The notes under the pieces were generated by a model. The model did no database searches, was not told the DNA's origin, and saw only the letters and a program-made list of their open reading frames with translations. The position numbers and the translations under genes were made by a program. DNA of 7,164 nucleotides from Anaerolineaceae bacterium (lineage in GTDB: Bacteria > Chloroflexota > Anaerolineae > Anaerolineales > Anaerolineaceae): NCBI GenBank assembly GCA_030620065.1, contig JAUXFJ010000080.1, positions 1 through 7,164 on the forward strand, written 5' to 3'. The number at the start of each line of letters is the position of its first letter. Within the stretch, counting starts at the first letter, position 1. Shown here in pieces: positions 1 through 5,540 of the stretch.

Positions 1-385
1 CCCAAGACCCTTTAATGACGTAATGATCCCTTAGCACCAATGCCAGCAAACCTGCCCGAGGCAGAGTGTCAGGGGGTAAACCTGTGCTGCATACAGTCTC
101 ATAAGATTGATACATTTGCTTACTGATATCTGCCGGTAACACTTGGGACATATCAAATTGACCTTGGAGGGTCAAAAGCTCAGCATCTAACATCAGGGCA
201 GCGAGACACCCAGGGGTCCATCTATCGGTTTGGGCTTGCGCACAATCGATAAAACGTTGTTGGAGATCAGCATTCGACAACGCTTGCCAAACCAATGGGT
301 CTTGACGTAATGAACGGATGAGTTTTTTTGAATCATAAGGTTCAAAGAGTGCTTGCAATTTGCTAATGAATCCATCCACGCTCAT
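1..385 (-). CDS. Unrecognised protein, N-terminal 128 residues, cut by the left window edge
   Basis: The frame opens with an ATG at 385-383 (MSVDGFISKLQ) and stays open for 128 codons to the window edge, so the 3' part is missing. The start is supported by AAGGG at 398-394, 8 nt upstream. The visible part is Leu/Gln/Asp-rich and looks helical and soluble, with no signal peptide, membrane segment or nucleotide-binding motif that I can see. I do not recognise the family. It begins 33 nt after the stop of the small membrane protein gene, with no terminator between them, so it is probably the second gene of the operon driven by the sigma-54 promoter at 791-806. Its role is therefore likely tied to that membrane protein. 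The frame is secure; the function is unknown. Confidence 0.8.
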   Translation of the reverse strand, partial: MSVDGFISKLQALFEPYDSKKLIRSLRQDPLVWQALSNADLQQRFIDCAQAQTDRWTPGCLAALMLDAELLTLQGQFDMSQVLPADISKQMYQSYETVCSTGLPPDTLPRAGLLALVLRDHYVIKGSW

Positions 386-393
386 AATTTTGT

Positions 394-398
394 CCCTT
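394..398 (-). promoter_or_regulatory. Shine-Dalgarno for the left-edge gene
   Basis: AAGGG read on the minus strand, 8 nt before the ATG at 385. It decides the start of the partial gene, for which a shorter overlapping frame (start at 375) would otherwise compete. Confidence 0.55.
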
Positions 399-418
399 GA
401 GATTATAAATTGTGCAGG

Positions 419-751
419 CTATGGTAGTGGGAAATTTATTTGCTGAATGAGGAAATAAGCTGCGCCTATCAGAACCAAGCTTAAGAATACAAGGAAAACA
501 CCAACACCTGTACTTGATCTGGATAAATTATCGAGGGCGTTGATCAATGATGAAGCGTTGCCAACAAGCCCAGAGATATTCTCTGTTATTCCCTTTTCGG
601 CAAGTTTCGTGGTTTGTTCAGCAATAGTTTGCAAATTCTTGCCCATTGCTTGTTTAGCCAGTATGAAGATGCTTAATCCCATGGATATTAGCCCGATCAG
701 AAAGAGTACTGTGGCCATCGTGATAAGGAATTCGTAAGTTGTCTCAAACAT
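419..751 (-). CDS. Small two-helix membrane protein, function unknown, sigma-54 target
   Basis: A 110-residue protein starting MFETTYEF. Two hydrophobic segments are clear, at about residues 7-32 and 83-104. They flank a roughly 50-residue polar, partly charged stretch (about 33-82) that looks amphipathic. There is no cleavable signal peptide. An upstream in-frame ATG at 787 would give 122 residues. I prefer 751 because a perfect AGGAGG lies 5 nt before it, and because the predicted sigma-54 transcription start (about 778-780) lies downstream of 787. The gene sits directly behind the sigma-54 promoter and just after the rpoN-kinase-activator genes, so it is the most likely output of that regulatory system. 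It is followed by the left-edge gene in the same orientation. I recognise no family; a membrane scaffold, channel or stress-related role would be guesswork. Confidence 0.8.
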   Translation of the reverse strand: MFETTYEFLITMATVLFLIGLISMGLSIFILAKQAMGKNLQTIAEQTTKLAEKGITENISGLVGNASSLINALDNLSRSSTGVGVFLVFLSLVLIGAAYFLIQQINFPLP

Positions 752-756
752 AAATG

Positions 757-762
757 CCTCCT
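757..762 (-). promoter_or_regulatory. Consensus Shine-Dalgarno AGGAGG
   Basis: A perfect AGGAGG on the minus strand, 5 nt before the ATG at 751. It fixes the start of the small membrane protein at residue MFETTYEF rather than at the longer upstream start (787). Confidence 0.8.
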
Positions 763-790
763 GAACATTCATTCTCTCAGAAGGCATTGT

Positions 791-806
791 TGCAATTAGT
801 GTGCCA
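791..806 (-). promoter_or_regulatory. Sigma-54 (-24/-12) promoter of the small membrane protein operon
   Basis: On the minus strand the sequence reads TGGCAC-ACTAA-TTGCA. This matches the sigma-54 consensus TGGCAC-N5-TTGCW at every defined base, with the required GG-to-GC spacing (GG at 805-804, GC at 793-792). The predicted start is about 778-780, leaving a leader of about 28 nt that contains the AGGAGG and ends at the ATG at 751. It lies in the short gap after the activator gene. The TTGCAACA around the -12 element is repeated exactly at the second site in front of rpoN. A match this complete in an intergenic gap beside rpoN is unlikely to be chance, but activity is inferred. Confidence 0.85.
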
Positions 807-853
807 GGTTATTTGGTTTTAACAATCTTTGTGTGTGATATTGAATTTTTTGA

Positions 854-2032
854 TTAATCCTTTTTGTTGTTTGTGAGCTCTGTCGGAAGATGATGGATAT
901 CGATCGCGACATCATCACAGAAAAGGATTGCGCGTTCTATTGTATTGCTTAATTCTCTGATGTTGCCTGGCCAATCGTATTCTATAATGGCTTTCATGGC
1001 ACGCGGGGTAACATCGGTGATGTTTGCGCCCATACTAGCATTAAATTTCCTAATGAGAAGCCCAACTAATTCTGGAATATCTTCACGTCTTTCACTTAGA
1101 TTAGGGAGATCAAGGTCAACTACTTTCAAACGATAGTAGAGGTCCTCGCGGAACTTGTGATGGGTGATCATTTCTTTCAGGTTTCGGTTTGAGGCAGCAA
1201 TGATCTGAACATCTACCTTGAGCAGTGTTGTTCCACCCACGCGGCGAAAAGCGCGTTCTTCGATAGCCCTTAGCAGTTTAGCTTGCATGTCGACAGGCAT
1301 AGATGAAATCTCATCCAAGAAGAGTATTCCGCCATCTGCAATTTCCATAAGACCGTTCTTTCGGTGGGTAGCACTCGTGAAAGAACCTGCCTCGTGGCCA
1401 AAGAGCTCTGATTCAAACATGGTTGGTTGAATGGCAGGGCAATTGATATCAATAAATGGTTTATCTTTTCTTGGGCCATTTTGGTGGATGAAGGTTGCCA
1501 GAACTTCCTTACCTGTACCTGTTTTACCGGTGATCAATACTGAGACAGAAGTTTCTGCAGCGCGCTTTGCAAGATTAACAACTGCGAGCATTTTAGGTGT
1601 CTGACCAATGATGAATTTATCATTTTGCTTTTGTGTAGTTCGCAAGTGATTTAACTCGCGCCGCATTGCGACAACTTCTTCGGCGCGCCGGATGGATTTT
1701 TCCAATTCAAGCAGATCAAGGGGCTTTTGAATGAAATCTTGAGCACCATTTTTCATTGCTTCAACCGCTTCATCGATTTCGCCATGCGCGGTGATAAGGA
1801 TAATCTGAGGTCGTAATGGCATTTGAGCAGCATCATTTAATAAATTTGGGCCATATCCATCCGGAAGGCGAACATCTAAAATTATGATATCTGAAGTACC
1901 CTTTTTTAGGTTTTCGCGCGCATCAGCTAAGGTTCCGACACCAATAACTTCGTATCCTTTGGTTCTCAAGAAATCCGCGATGACTAATCGAGCAGTTTCT
2001 TCGTCGTCTACAACCAATATCGTAGCACTCAT
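854..2032 (-). CDS. NtrC-type sigma-54 activator (response regulator) lacking a DNA-binding domain
   Basis: A 392-residue protein. Residues 1-115 are a receiver domain: acidic D9/D10, phospho-acceptor D53 (ILDVRLPDG), T81 (TAHG) and K103 (QKP). A linker of about 20 residues leads to a sigma-54 AAA+ domain (about 139-375): Walker A GKTGTGKE 169-176, sigma-54-contacting loop GSFTSA 216-221 (usually GAFTGA), Walker B ILFLDE 236-241, sensor I near N282/N284, arginine-finger candidates R295 and R301 (FREDLYYRL), and sensor II in WPGNIRE 354-360. The protein ends 32 residues later. The C-terminal Fis-type helix-turn-helix of NtrC (usual length about 450-480) is missing, and the 100 nt downstream cannot encode one. 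The ATG overlaps the kinase stop (TAATG), with GGAGAAG just upstream, so translation is probably coupled. It is expected to be phosphorylated by the adjacent kinase and to remodel sigma-54 holoenzyme, probably from solution as described for Helicobacter FlgR. Confidence 0.93.
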   Translation of the reverse strand: MSATILVVDDEETARLVIADFLRTKGYEVIGVGTLADARENLKKGTSDIIILDVRLPDGYGPNLLNDAAQMPLRPQIILITAHGEIDEAVEAMKNGAQDFIQKPLDLLELEKSIRRAEEVVAMRRELNHLRTTQKQNDKFIIGQTPKMLAVVNLAKRAAETSVSVLITGKTGTGKEVLATFIHQNGPRKDKPFIDINCPAIQPTMFESELFGHEAGSFTSATHRKNGLMEIADGGILFLDEISSMPVDMQAKLLRAIEERAFRRVGGTTLLKVDVQIIAASNRNLKEMITHHKFREDLYYRLKVVDLDLPNLSERREDIPELVGLLIRKFNASMGANITDVTPRAMKAIIEYDWPGNIRELSNTIERAILFCDDVAIDIHHLPTELTNNKKD

Positions 2033-3987
2033 TATTCTTCTCCAATTGCTTTGGGTAGAAATACGTGGAACATTGTACCGCCAGGAAAACTTTCAACATA
2101 GATGTTTCCTTTATGAGCTGTAACAATCCTTTTGGAGATTGCTAAACCTAAGCCAGTACCTTTGGGGTTGGTGGTCATAAAAGGTTCAAAAATATGTTCG
2201 CGTATGTCTTCAGGAATTCCTGGTCCGGTATCTGAAACGATGATCTCATATTGAGGTGGGTCAAGGCTGTGTTCAGTATTTTGAACTTTCACACTTAATG
2301 AGCCGCCTTTGGCATTCATGGCTTGTACTGCGTTGCTTATCAAATTGACGAAGACTTGTTCCAGGGCACGCGAATCACCAGTAACTTGGGGGTGTTCTTC
2401 GGACGTTTCAAAGTAGGGTGAAATGTTCAAGCGCTTCATGCGCGGATTCCAGCGTTCAAGGATACGGGGAAGTAATATGCTCAAATCAACAGGTGTTAGA
2501 TGATATTCAACGGGCTTTGAAAAAGTGAGTACCGAGTCCATCAGGTGAGTTAATCTCAAGCAATCATTTTGAAGACGATTGATAAGCTCATAATGGGGGG
2601 CGTCTTCAGACATATTCATGCCAATGAATTGCAGTCCGGTCATGATGCTATTTATCGGGTTTTTAACTTCGTGTGCAAATATCGCTGTAACCTCACCGAG
2701 GAAAGCACGCTGCTCAAGCTGCTGTGTACGGGCGCGGATTTGCTCGGTTTGGCTTGTATCTCTCAGTAGAATGATGATGCTGATTAGTCTTGTATCTGCC
2801 ATAACAGGTACAGTCATAACTTGAGCGGGGAAAGACTTGCCGGTACGGTTGTGAAGCCGTAAATCGCTACTTACAAGAGTCGTTATTCCTTGGAGTGCAG
2901 CATTAAATGTTGATGAGAGTGTCTTGGTGCCTATGAGAATCGAATCAATTGGTTGCTTAAATACTTCGTTGCTTGCATATCCTAGGATAATCTCAGCAGC
3001 AGGATTCATCTCTGCTATTTTTAGATCCGGTGTCAGGATAATGACTCCTTCTTCTAGATTATCTATGATTGAATGCTCGATCTTAACAATCTGTTTTATC
3101 TTTTGGATGGTTCTTCTGGCATTTTCAAGGGCGATTTGCTTCTCCATTGCATTGGCGGTTTCTTTGCCAATTAACGACAGGAATTTCAGCTGGTCATCAT
3201 TCGGAATTGACTGTATACCAGCGACGACAAGAAGACCAAACCAGGCACCTTCCTGCCCAAGCGGAACTGATGCGAGATATATCAATCCTGCATCTTGAGC
3301 TGCCTGATGAAGCTCAGAGGTTGTTTTTTTGTTTTCTTTCCAAAGCAGAGGCTCTTGAAGGTTAATGAGGTCTTCAGCAGTCAAGTAATCCGGTAAATAT
3401 TGCACGTATTCATTTTGGGAACTTGCAACTCTCTGCAGTTGTGGTTTTTCTGCATTTGCTTTATAAATGGCAATACAATTGGCGCGAATGCTGCTTTCAA
3501 TAAGAGTTATGACAAAGTTCAACACGGACTGAAGATCGGGCTGCTTACCAATCTTTGTTAGCTGGGTGAAGTTGTTAAAGAACAGATCTTGTTCTAATAA
3601 GTATGTTTTGATATCGGTCGAATTCTTCTCAGGGGTAAAAAGAAGGATTACTTGTTGATTAGTCTTATTTAGGGAATGGACATTCAAAACAATGTTGAGT
3701 ATCTCGCCAGATTTATGATTCAATGATACCGTTCGTTTTGTTCCGGAGAGTGGATTTGTATCAATTTCTTCGGGAATTATTGCTGATAGACTTTCGCCGA
3801 CTGTAAGTTTTGGTACAAATTCGGTCAATAGGTAAAAAGCTTGATTTGCAGCCAGGATTTGATCGGTACTGCGGTTATAAATAATTGCAGCACTAGGTAG
3901 CAAATCCAAAATGGCCGATTGTTCTTGTTCGGCTGGATAAGGGCGATCTATTTCATTTGATGCTGAAGACGATGTGTTTGATGCCAC
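2032..3987 (-). CDS. Cytoplasmic PAS-GAF-PAS sensor histidine kinase (NtrB/AtoS-like)
   Basis: A 651-residue protein with no membrane segment, so it should sense an internal signal. Visible layout: PAS-like region about 23-118, GAF-like region about 145-283, a coiled linker about 284-305, PAS about 305-412 (NPAAEIILGY 328-337), HisKA with phospho-acceptor H439 in AHEVKNPI, then HATPase_c with N box N548/N552 (NLISNAVQAM), G1 DTGPGIP 586-592, F box FEPFMTT 600-606 and G2 KGTGLGLAI 609-617. All catalytic motifs are intact. The HEVKNP type of H box is that of the NtrB/NtrY/AtoS group, which pairs with sigma-54 activators. The start is GTG at 3987; an in-frame stop (3996-3994) lies just upstream and no early ATG follows. 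The ribosome-binding site is weak. It begins 9 nt after the rpoN stop, and its TAA overlaps the regulator's ATG by 1 nt, marking the two as cognate partners. The ligand is unknown. Confidence 0.93.
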   Translation of the reverse strand: MASNTSSSASNEIDRPYPAEQEQSAILDLLPSAAIIYNRSTDQILAANQAFYLLTEFVPKLTVGESLSAIIPEEIDTNPLSGTKRTVSLNHKSGEILNIVLNVHSLNKTNQQVILLFTPEKNSTDIKTYLLEQDLFFNNFTQLTKIGKQPDLQSVLNFVITLIESSIRANCIAIYKANAEKPQLQRVASSQNEYVQYLPDYLTAEDLINLQEPLLWKENKKTTSELHQAAQDAGLIYLASVPLGQEGAWFGLLVVAGIQSIPNDDQLKFLSLIGKETANAMEKQIALENARRTIQKIKQIVKIEHSIIDNLEEGVIILTPDLKIAEMNPAAEIILGYASNEVFKQPIDSILIGTKTLSSTFNAALQGITTLVSSDLRLHNRTGKSFPAQVMTVPVMADTRLISIIILLRDTSQTEQIRARTQQLEQRAFLGEVTAIFAHEVKNPINSIMTGLQFIGMNMSEDAPHYELINRLQNDCLRLTHLMDSVLTFSKPVEYHLTPVDLSILLPRILERWNPRMKRLNISPYFETSEEHPQVTGDSRALEQVFVNLISNAVQAMNAKGGSLSVKVQNTEHSLDPPQYEIIVSDTGPGIPEDIREHIFEPFMTTNPKGTGLGLAISKRIVTAHKGNIYVESFPGGTMFHVFLPKAIGEE

Positions 3988-3996
3988 AATTACTCA

Positions 3997-5409
3997 TCAG
4001 GTAGTAGCTAATTCCCGAGCGTGTCGAAGGTGAGCCGGCAGAATGCCCTCCTTGGAGCGATATTTAGCAACAGTTCTGCGTGCAACAGTTATTCCTTGTT
4101 CTTTGAGCAGGTTTTGGATCTCTGTATCACTTAACGGGTGCATTTCTGCTTCAATAATTTCTTTAACAATTGATCGAACACTAAGACTTCGGTCAAAGAA
4201 GAGCGACATTGGAACGATTCGCTTGTTGGGAAGCTGCACGGATTTTCCTGAGACTGCTCTAGAAATAGTAGATTCATGAACTTCAAGCTCGTGTGCGATT
4301 TTTGCTCGGGTGATCGATTTCATGTATTTCTCACCCTTAAGTATAAACGGCTTTTGCAGGTTGACAAGCTTTTCTAGGAGTAAGCGCATAGTATTATTAC
4401 GCTGTTGGATGCATTTGACCAGCAGGGATGCTTTCTCAAGATCCTGCTTCCAATCAACGGCTTTGTCATTTTCTATTTTCTTAACGGCTTGTTTGAAGAG
4501 GGGATTTATCCGTAAAGTTCCTCTTAATGGGAGAATAATTTCTACGACTAATTGGTTCTCTGGATGATCATTAAGGTGATAGATAAGCACATCGGGTTGA
4601 TGATAGACCTGAGAAGAAGCTTCGATCGGATTGCGAACATCTCCCCAATGTGAACGTGCTGGGAAGGGGTTGAGGTTTTCGCTGATGAATTTTGCGACGA
4701 GCTGGATCTGCTGGGTACTCACGCCAAGGAGGTGTGCAAGCTCTGCAAATTGATGATGACTGAGATACTCAAGTCCTTCTTCAATGACGGACTTTGTCAA
4801 TTCGGGAACGCGGGTTGTCTCAGAAAGGATCTCAACTTGTGTTAACAGGGCTTCGTTGGGACTTGATGCACAGACGCCAAATGGTTCACAACGTTGAAGC
4901 CTATGAATTAAAGCCTCGATGTCACTTGGCAGTCGATGATGATACCTGGCAATTTCTATTGGCTTTATGGTCAGAAAACCATCTTCAGTAAGGTTAGTGA
5001 GGATATACGCGGCGATTAGGCGCTCGTCCGCTTCTAACTCAGGCGCAATTTGGCGTAAGACGAATGTGGGAAGGTCAACCGGTTCGGATGAGAAAGGGTC
5101 TTCGGGAATCTCCTTTGAAATTGAACTGCCTGATGTATAGAAGTCTTCCCGCGGGGAAATGAAAACGATTGGGGCATCAGAATTTTCAGTGTTTGGTTGA
5201 CTGCACACAGGGCATGAACCAGACTGGGGTAAAATTCTCTTACACATTGGGCAGCGGCGTTCCTCGATAAGCTCGAGGGCAGGATTGTTAGCCAATTCCG
5301 CATCAATCTTTTGACGCAGTTCGACAGAGGTTAGACTGAGAAGGGTCATCGTCTGTGCTAAATGAGCAGATGTTGTCGTGCTTGTGTTTTGATAATGTGT
5401 TTGTAGCAT
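3997..5409 (-). CDS. rpoN: RNA polymerase sigma-54 factor with an inserted zinc ribbon
   Basis: Sigma factor for -24/-12 promoters, which depends on AAA+ activators. Numbering from the upstream ATG at 5415 gives 472 residues; the start chosen here (5409) gives 470. Region I (about 5-50) carries the Gln/Leu-rich activator-interacting helices (TSAHLAQTMTLLSLTSVELRQKI). Next comes C55-x2-C58-x9-C68-x2-C71, an apparent zinc ribbon not found in the classical enterobacterial protein. The core-binding region spans about 115-310. The helix-turn-helix lies around 368-391 (HESTISR 380-386), and the RpoN box ARRTVAKYR at 445-453 is intact. GAGG at 5421-5418 is 2 nt from the ATG at 5415 but 8 nt from the ATG at 5409, so I prefer 5409. 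It heads the rpoN-kinase-activator unit and has its own sigma-54 promoter upstream, suggesting positive autoregulation. Confidence 0.96.
   Translation of the reverse strand: MLQTHYQNTSTTTSAHLAQTMTLLSLTSVELRQKIDAELANNPALELIEERRCPMCKRILPQSGSCPVCSQPNTENSDAPIVFISPREDFYTSGSSISKEIPEDPFSSEPVDLPTFVLRQIAPELEADERLIAAYILTNLTEDGFLTIKPIEIARYHHRLPSDIEALIHRLQRCEPFGVCASSPNEALLTQVEILSETTRVPELTKSVIEEGLEYLSHHQFAELAHLLGVSTQQIQLVAKFISENLNPFPARSHWGDVRNPIEASSQVYHQPDVLIYHLNDHPENQLVVEIILPLRGTLRINPLFKQAVKKIENDKAVDWKQDLEKASLLVKCIQQRNNTMRLLLEKLVNLQKPFILKGEKYMKSITRAKIAHELEVHESTISRAVSGKSVQLPNKRIVPMSLFFDRSLSVRSIVKEIIEAEMHPLSDTEIQNLLKEQGITVARRTVAKYRSKEGILPAHLRHARELATT
5203..5253 (-). other. Zinc-ribbon insert within sigma-54
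   Basis: The four cysteines CPMC and CPVC (C55, C58, C68, C71) lie just after region I. The C-x2-C-x9-C-x2-C spacing is that of a rubredoxin-like zinc knuckle. Metal binding is inferred from the pattern. It sits in the linker between the activator-interacting helices and the core-binding domain. Confidence 0.75.
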
Positions 5410-5417
5410 AAGCATTA

Positions 5418-5421
5418 CCTC
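5418..5421 (-). promoter_or_regulatory. Shine-Dalgarno GAGG that decides the rpoN start
   Basis: GAGG on the minus strand is 2 nt from the first ATG (5415) and 8 nt from the second in-frame ATG (5409). The second spacing is normal, so translation probably begins at 5409 (MLQTHYQN). Confidence 0.5.
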
Positions 5422-5430
5422 ACTTATATT

Positions 5431-5459
5431 AGTATAGCTGTAATTATCAAATGTTGCAA
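5431..5459 (-). promoter_or_regulatory. Candidate sigma-70-type promoter of rpoN
   Basis: TTGCAA (5459-5454, 4/6 to TTGACA) and TATACT (5436-5431, 5/6 to TATAAT) are separated by exactly 17 nt on the minus strand. The start would fall near 5424, giving a short leader before GAGG and the ATG at 5409. Its -35 element shares bases with the -12 element of the sigma-54 site at 5455-5470, so the two holoenzymes could not bind together. It could supply basal sigma-54. The region is AT-rich, so a chance match is possible. Confidence 0.5.
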
Positions 5460-5470
5460 GATATATGCCA
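5455..5470 (-). promoter_or_regulatory. Sigma-54 (-24/-12) promoter of the rpoN-kinase-activator operon
   Basis: On the minus strand the sequence reads TGGCAT-ATATC-TTGCA, matching TGGCAC-N5-TTGCW except for the sixth base. The GG (5469-5468) and GC (5457-5456) are at the required spacing. The predicted start is at about 5444 (an A), 34 nt before the ATG at 5409. The site shares CTGGCA-N6-TTGCAACA with the site at 791-806, 14 fixed bases over 20. This indicates that sigma-54 transcribes its own gene together with its activator. Confidence 0.75.
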
Positions 5471-5481
5471 GAGAGTATTTC

Positions 5482-5518
5482 TATATAAATTAATAAATAT
5501 TATGAAGTGATTTATATA
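5482..5518. repeat. AT-only 9-bp inverted repeat upstream of trmFO
   Basis: TATATAAAT at 5482-5490 is the exact reverse complement of ATTTATATA at 5510-5518, with a 19-nt gap. It lies between the rpoN promoters and the trmFO ribosome-binding site. It could be a regulator site or a weak hairpin, but with A/T bases only, in a very AT-rich stretch, it may be coincidental. Confidence 0.3.
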
Positions 5519-5521
5519 ATT

Positions 5522-5526
5522 GGAGG
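5522..5526 (+). promoter_or_regulatory. Shine-Dalgarno GGAGG of trmFO
   Basis: GGAGG is 2 nt from the ATG at 5529 and 14 nt from the ATG at 5541; neither spacing is ideal. An in-frame TTG at 5538 would be 11 nt away. The protein alignment (MKALVIGGGLAG) favours 5541 or 5538. Confidence 0.5.
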
Positions 5527-5540
5527 TTATGATTAATTTG

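Noticed and set aside
193..375. A 60-residue minus-strand frame starting at ATG 375
   Set aside because: It lies inside the longer open frame that starts at 385 with a proper ribosome-binding site and runs off the edge; it is a shadow frame.
402..407. TATAAT on the minus strand before the left-edge gene
   Set aside because: No acceptable -35 element lies 16-18 nt upstream, and the gene is close behind an upstream gene in the same direction.
630..645. A TGG...TTGCA sigma-54-like match inside the small membrane protein gene (minus strand)
   Set aside because: The -24 half matches only TGG, it is intragenic, and no gene start follows at a sensible distance.
752..787. Longer 122-residue start (ATG 787) for the small membrane protein
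   Set aside because: It lies upstream of the predicted sigma-54 transcription start and has no ribosome-binding site, whereas AGGAGG precedes the ATG at 751.
807..853. Possible terminator between the activator gene and the sigma-54 promoter
   Set aside because: No stable GC-rich hairpin followed by a T run is visible on the minus strand, so read-through cannot be excluded.
2924..3298. A 124-residue plus-strand frame inside the kinase gene
   Set aside because: It is an antisense shadow of the GAF-PAS region, with no ribosome-binding site or family features.
5515..5520. TATAAT on the plus strand before trmFO
   Set aside because: No -35-like hexamer at 16-18 nt and no extended -10; the stretch is so AT-rich that the match is expected. 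trmFO must have a promoter near here, but I cannot place it.
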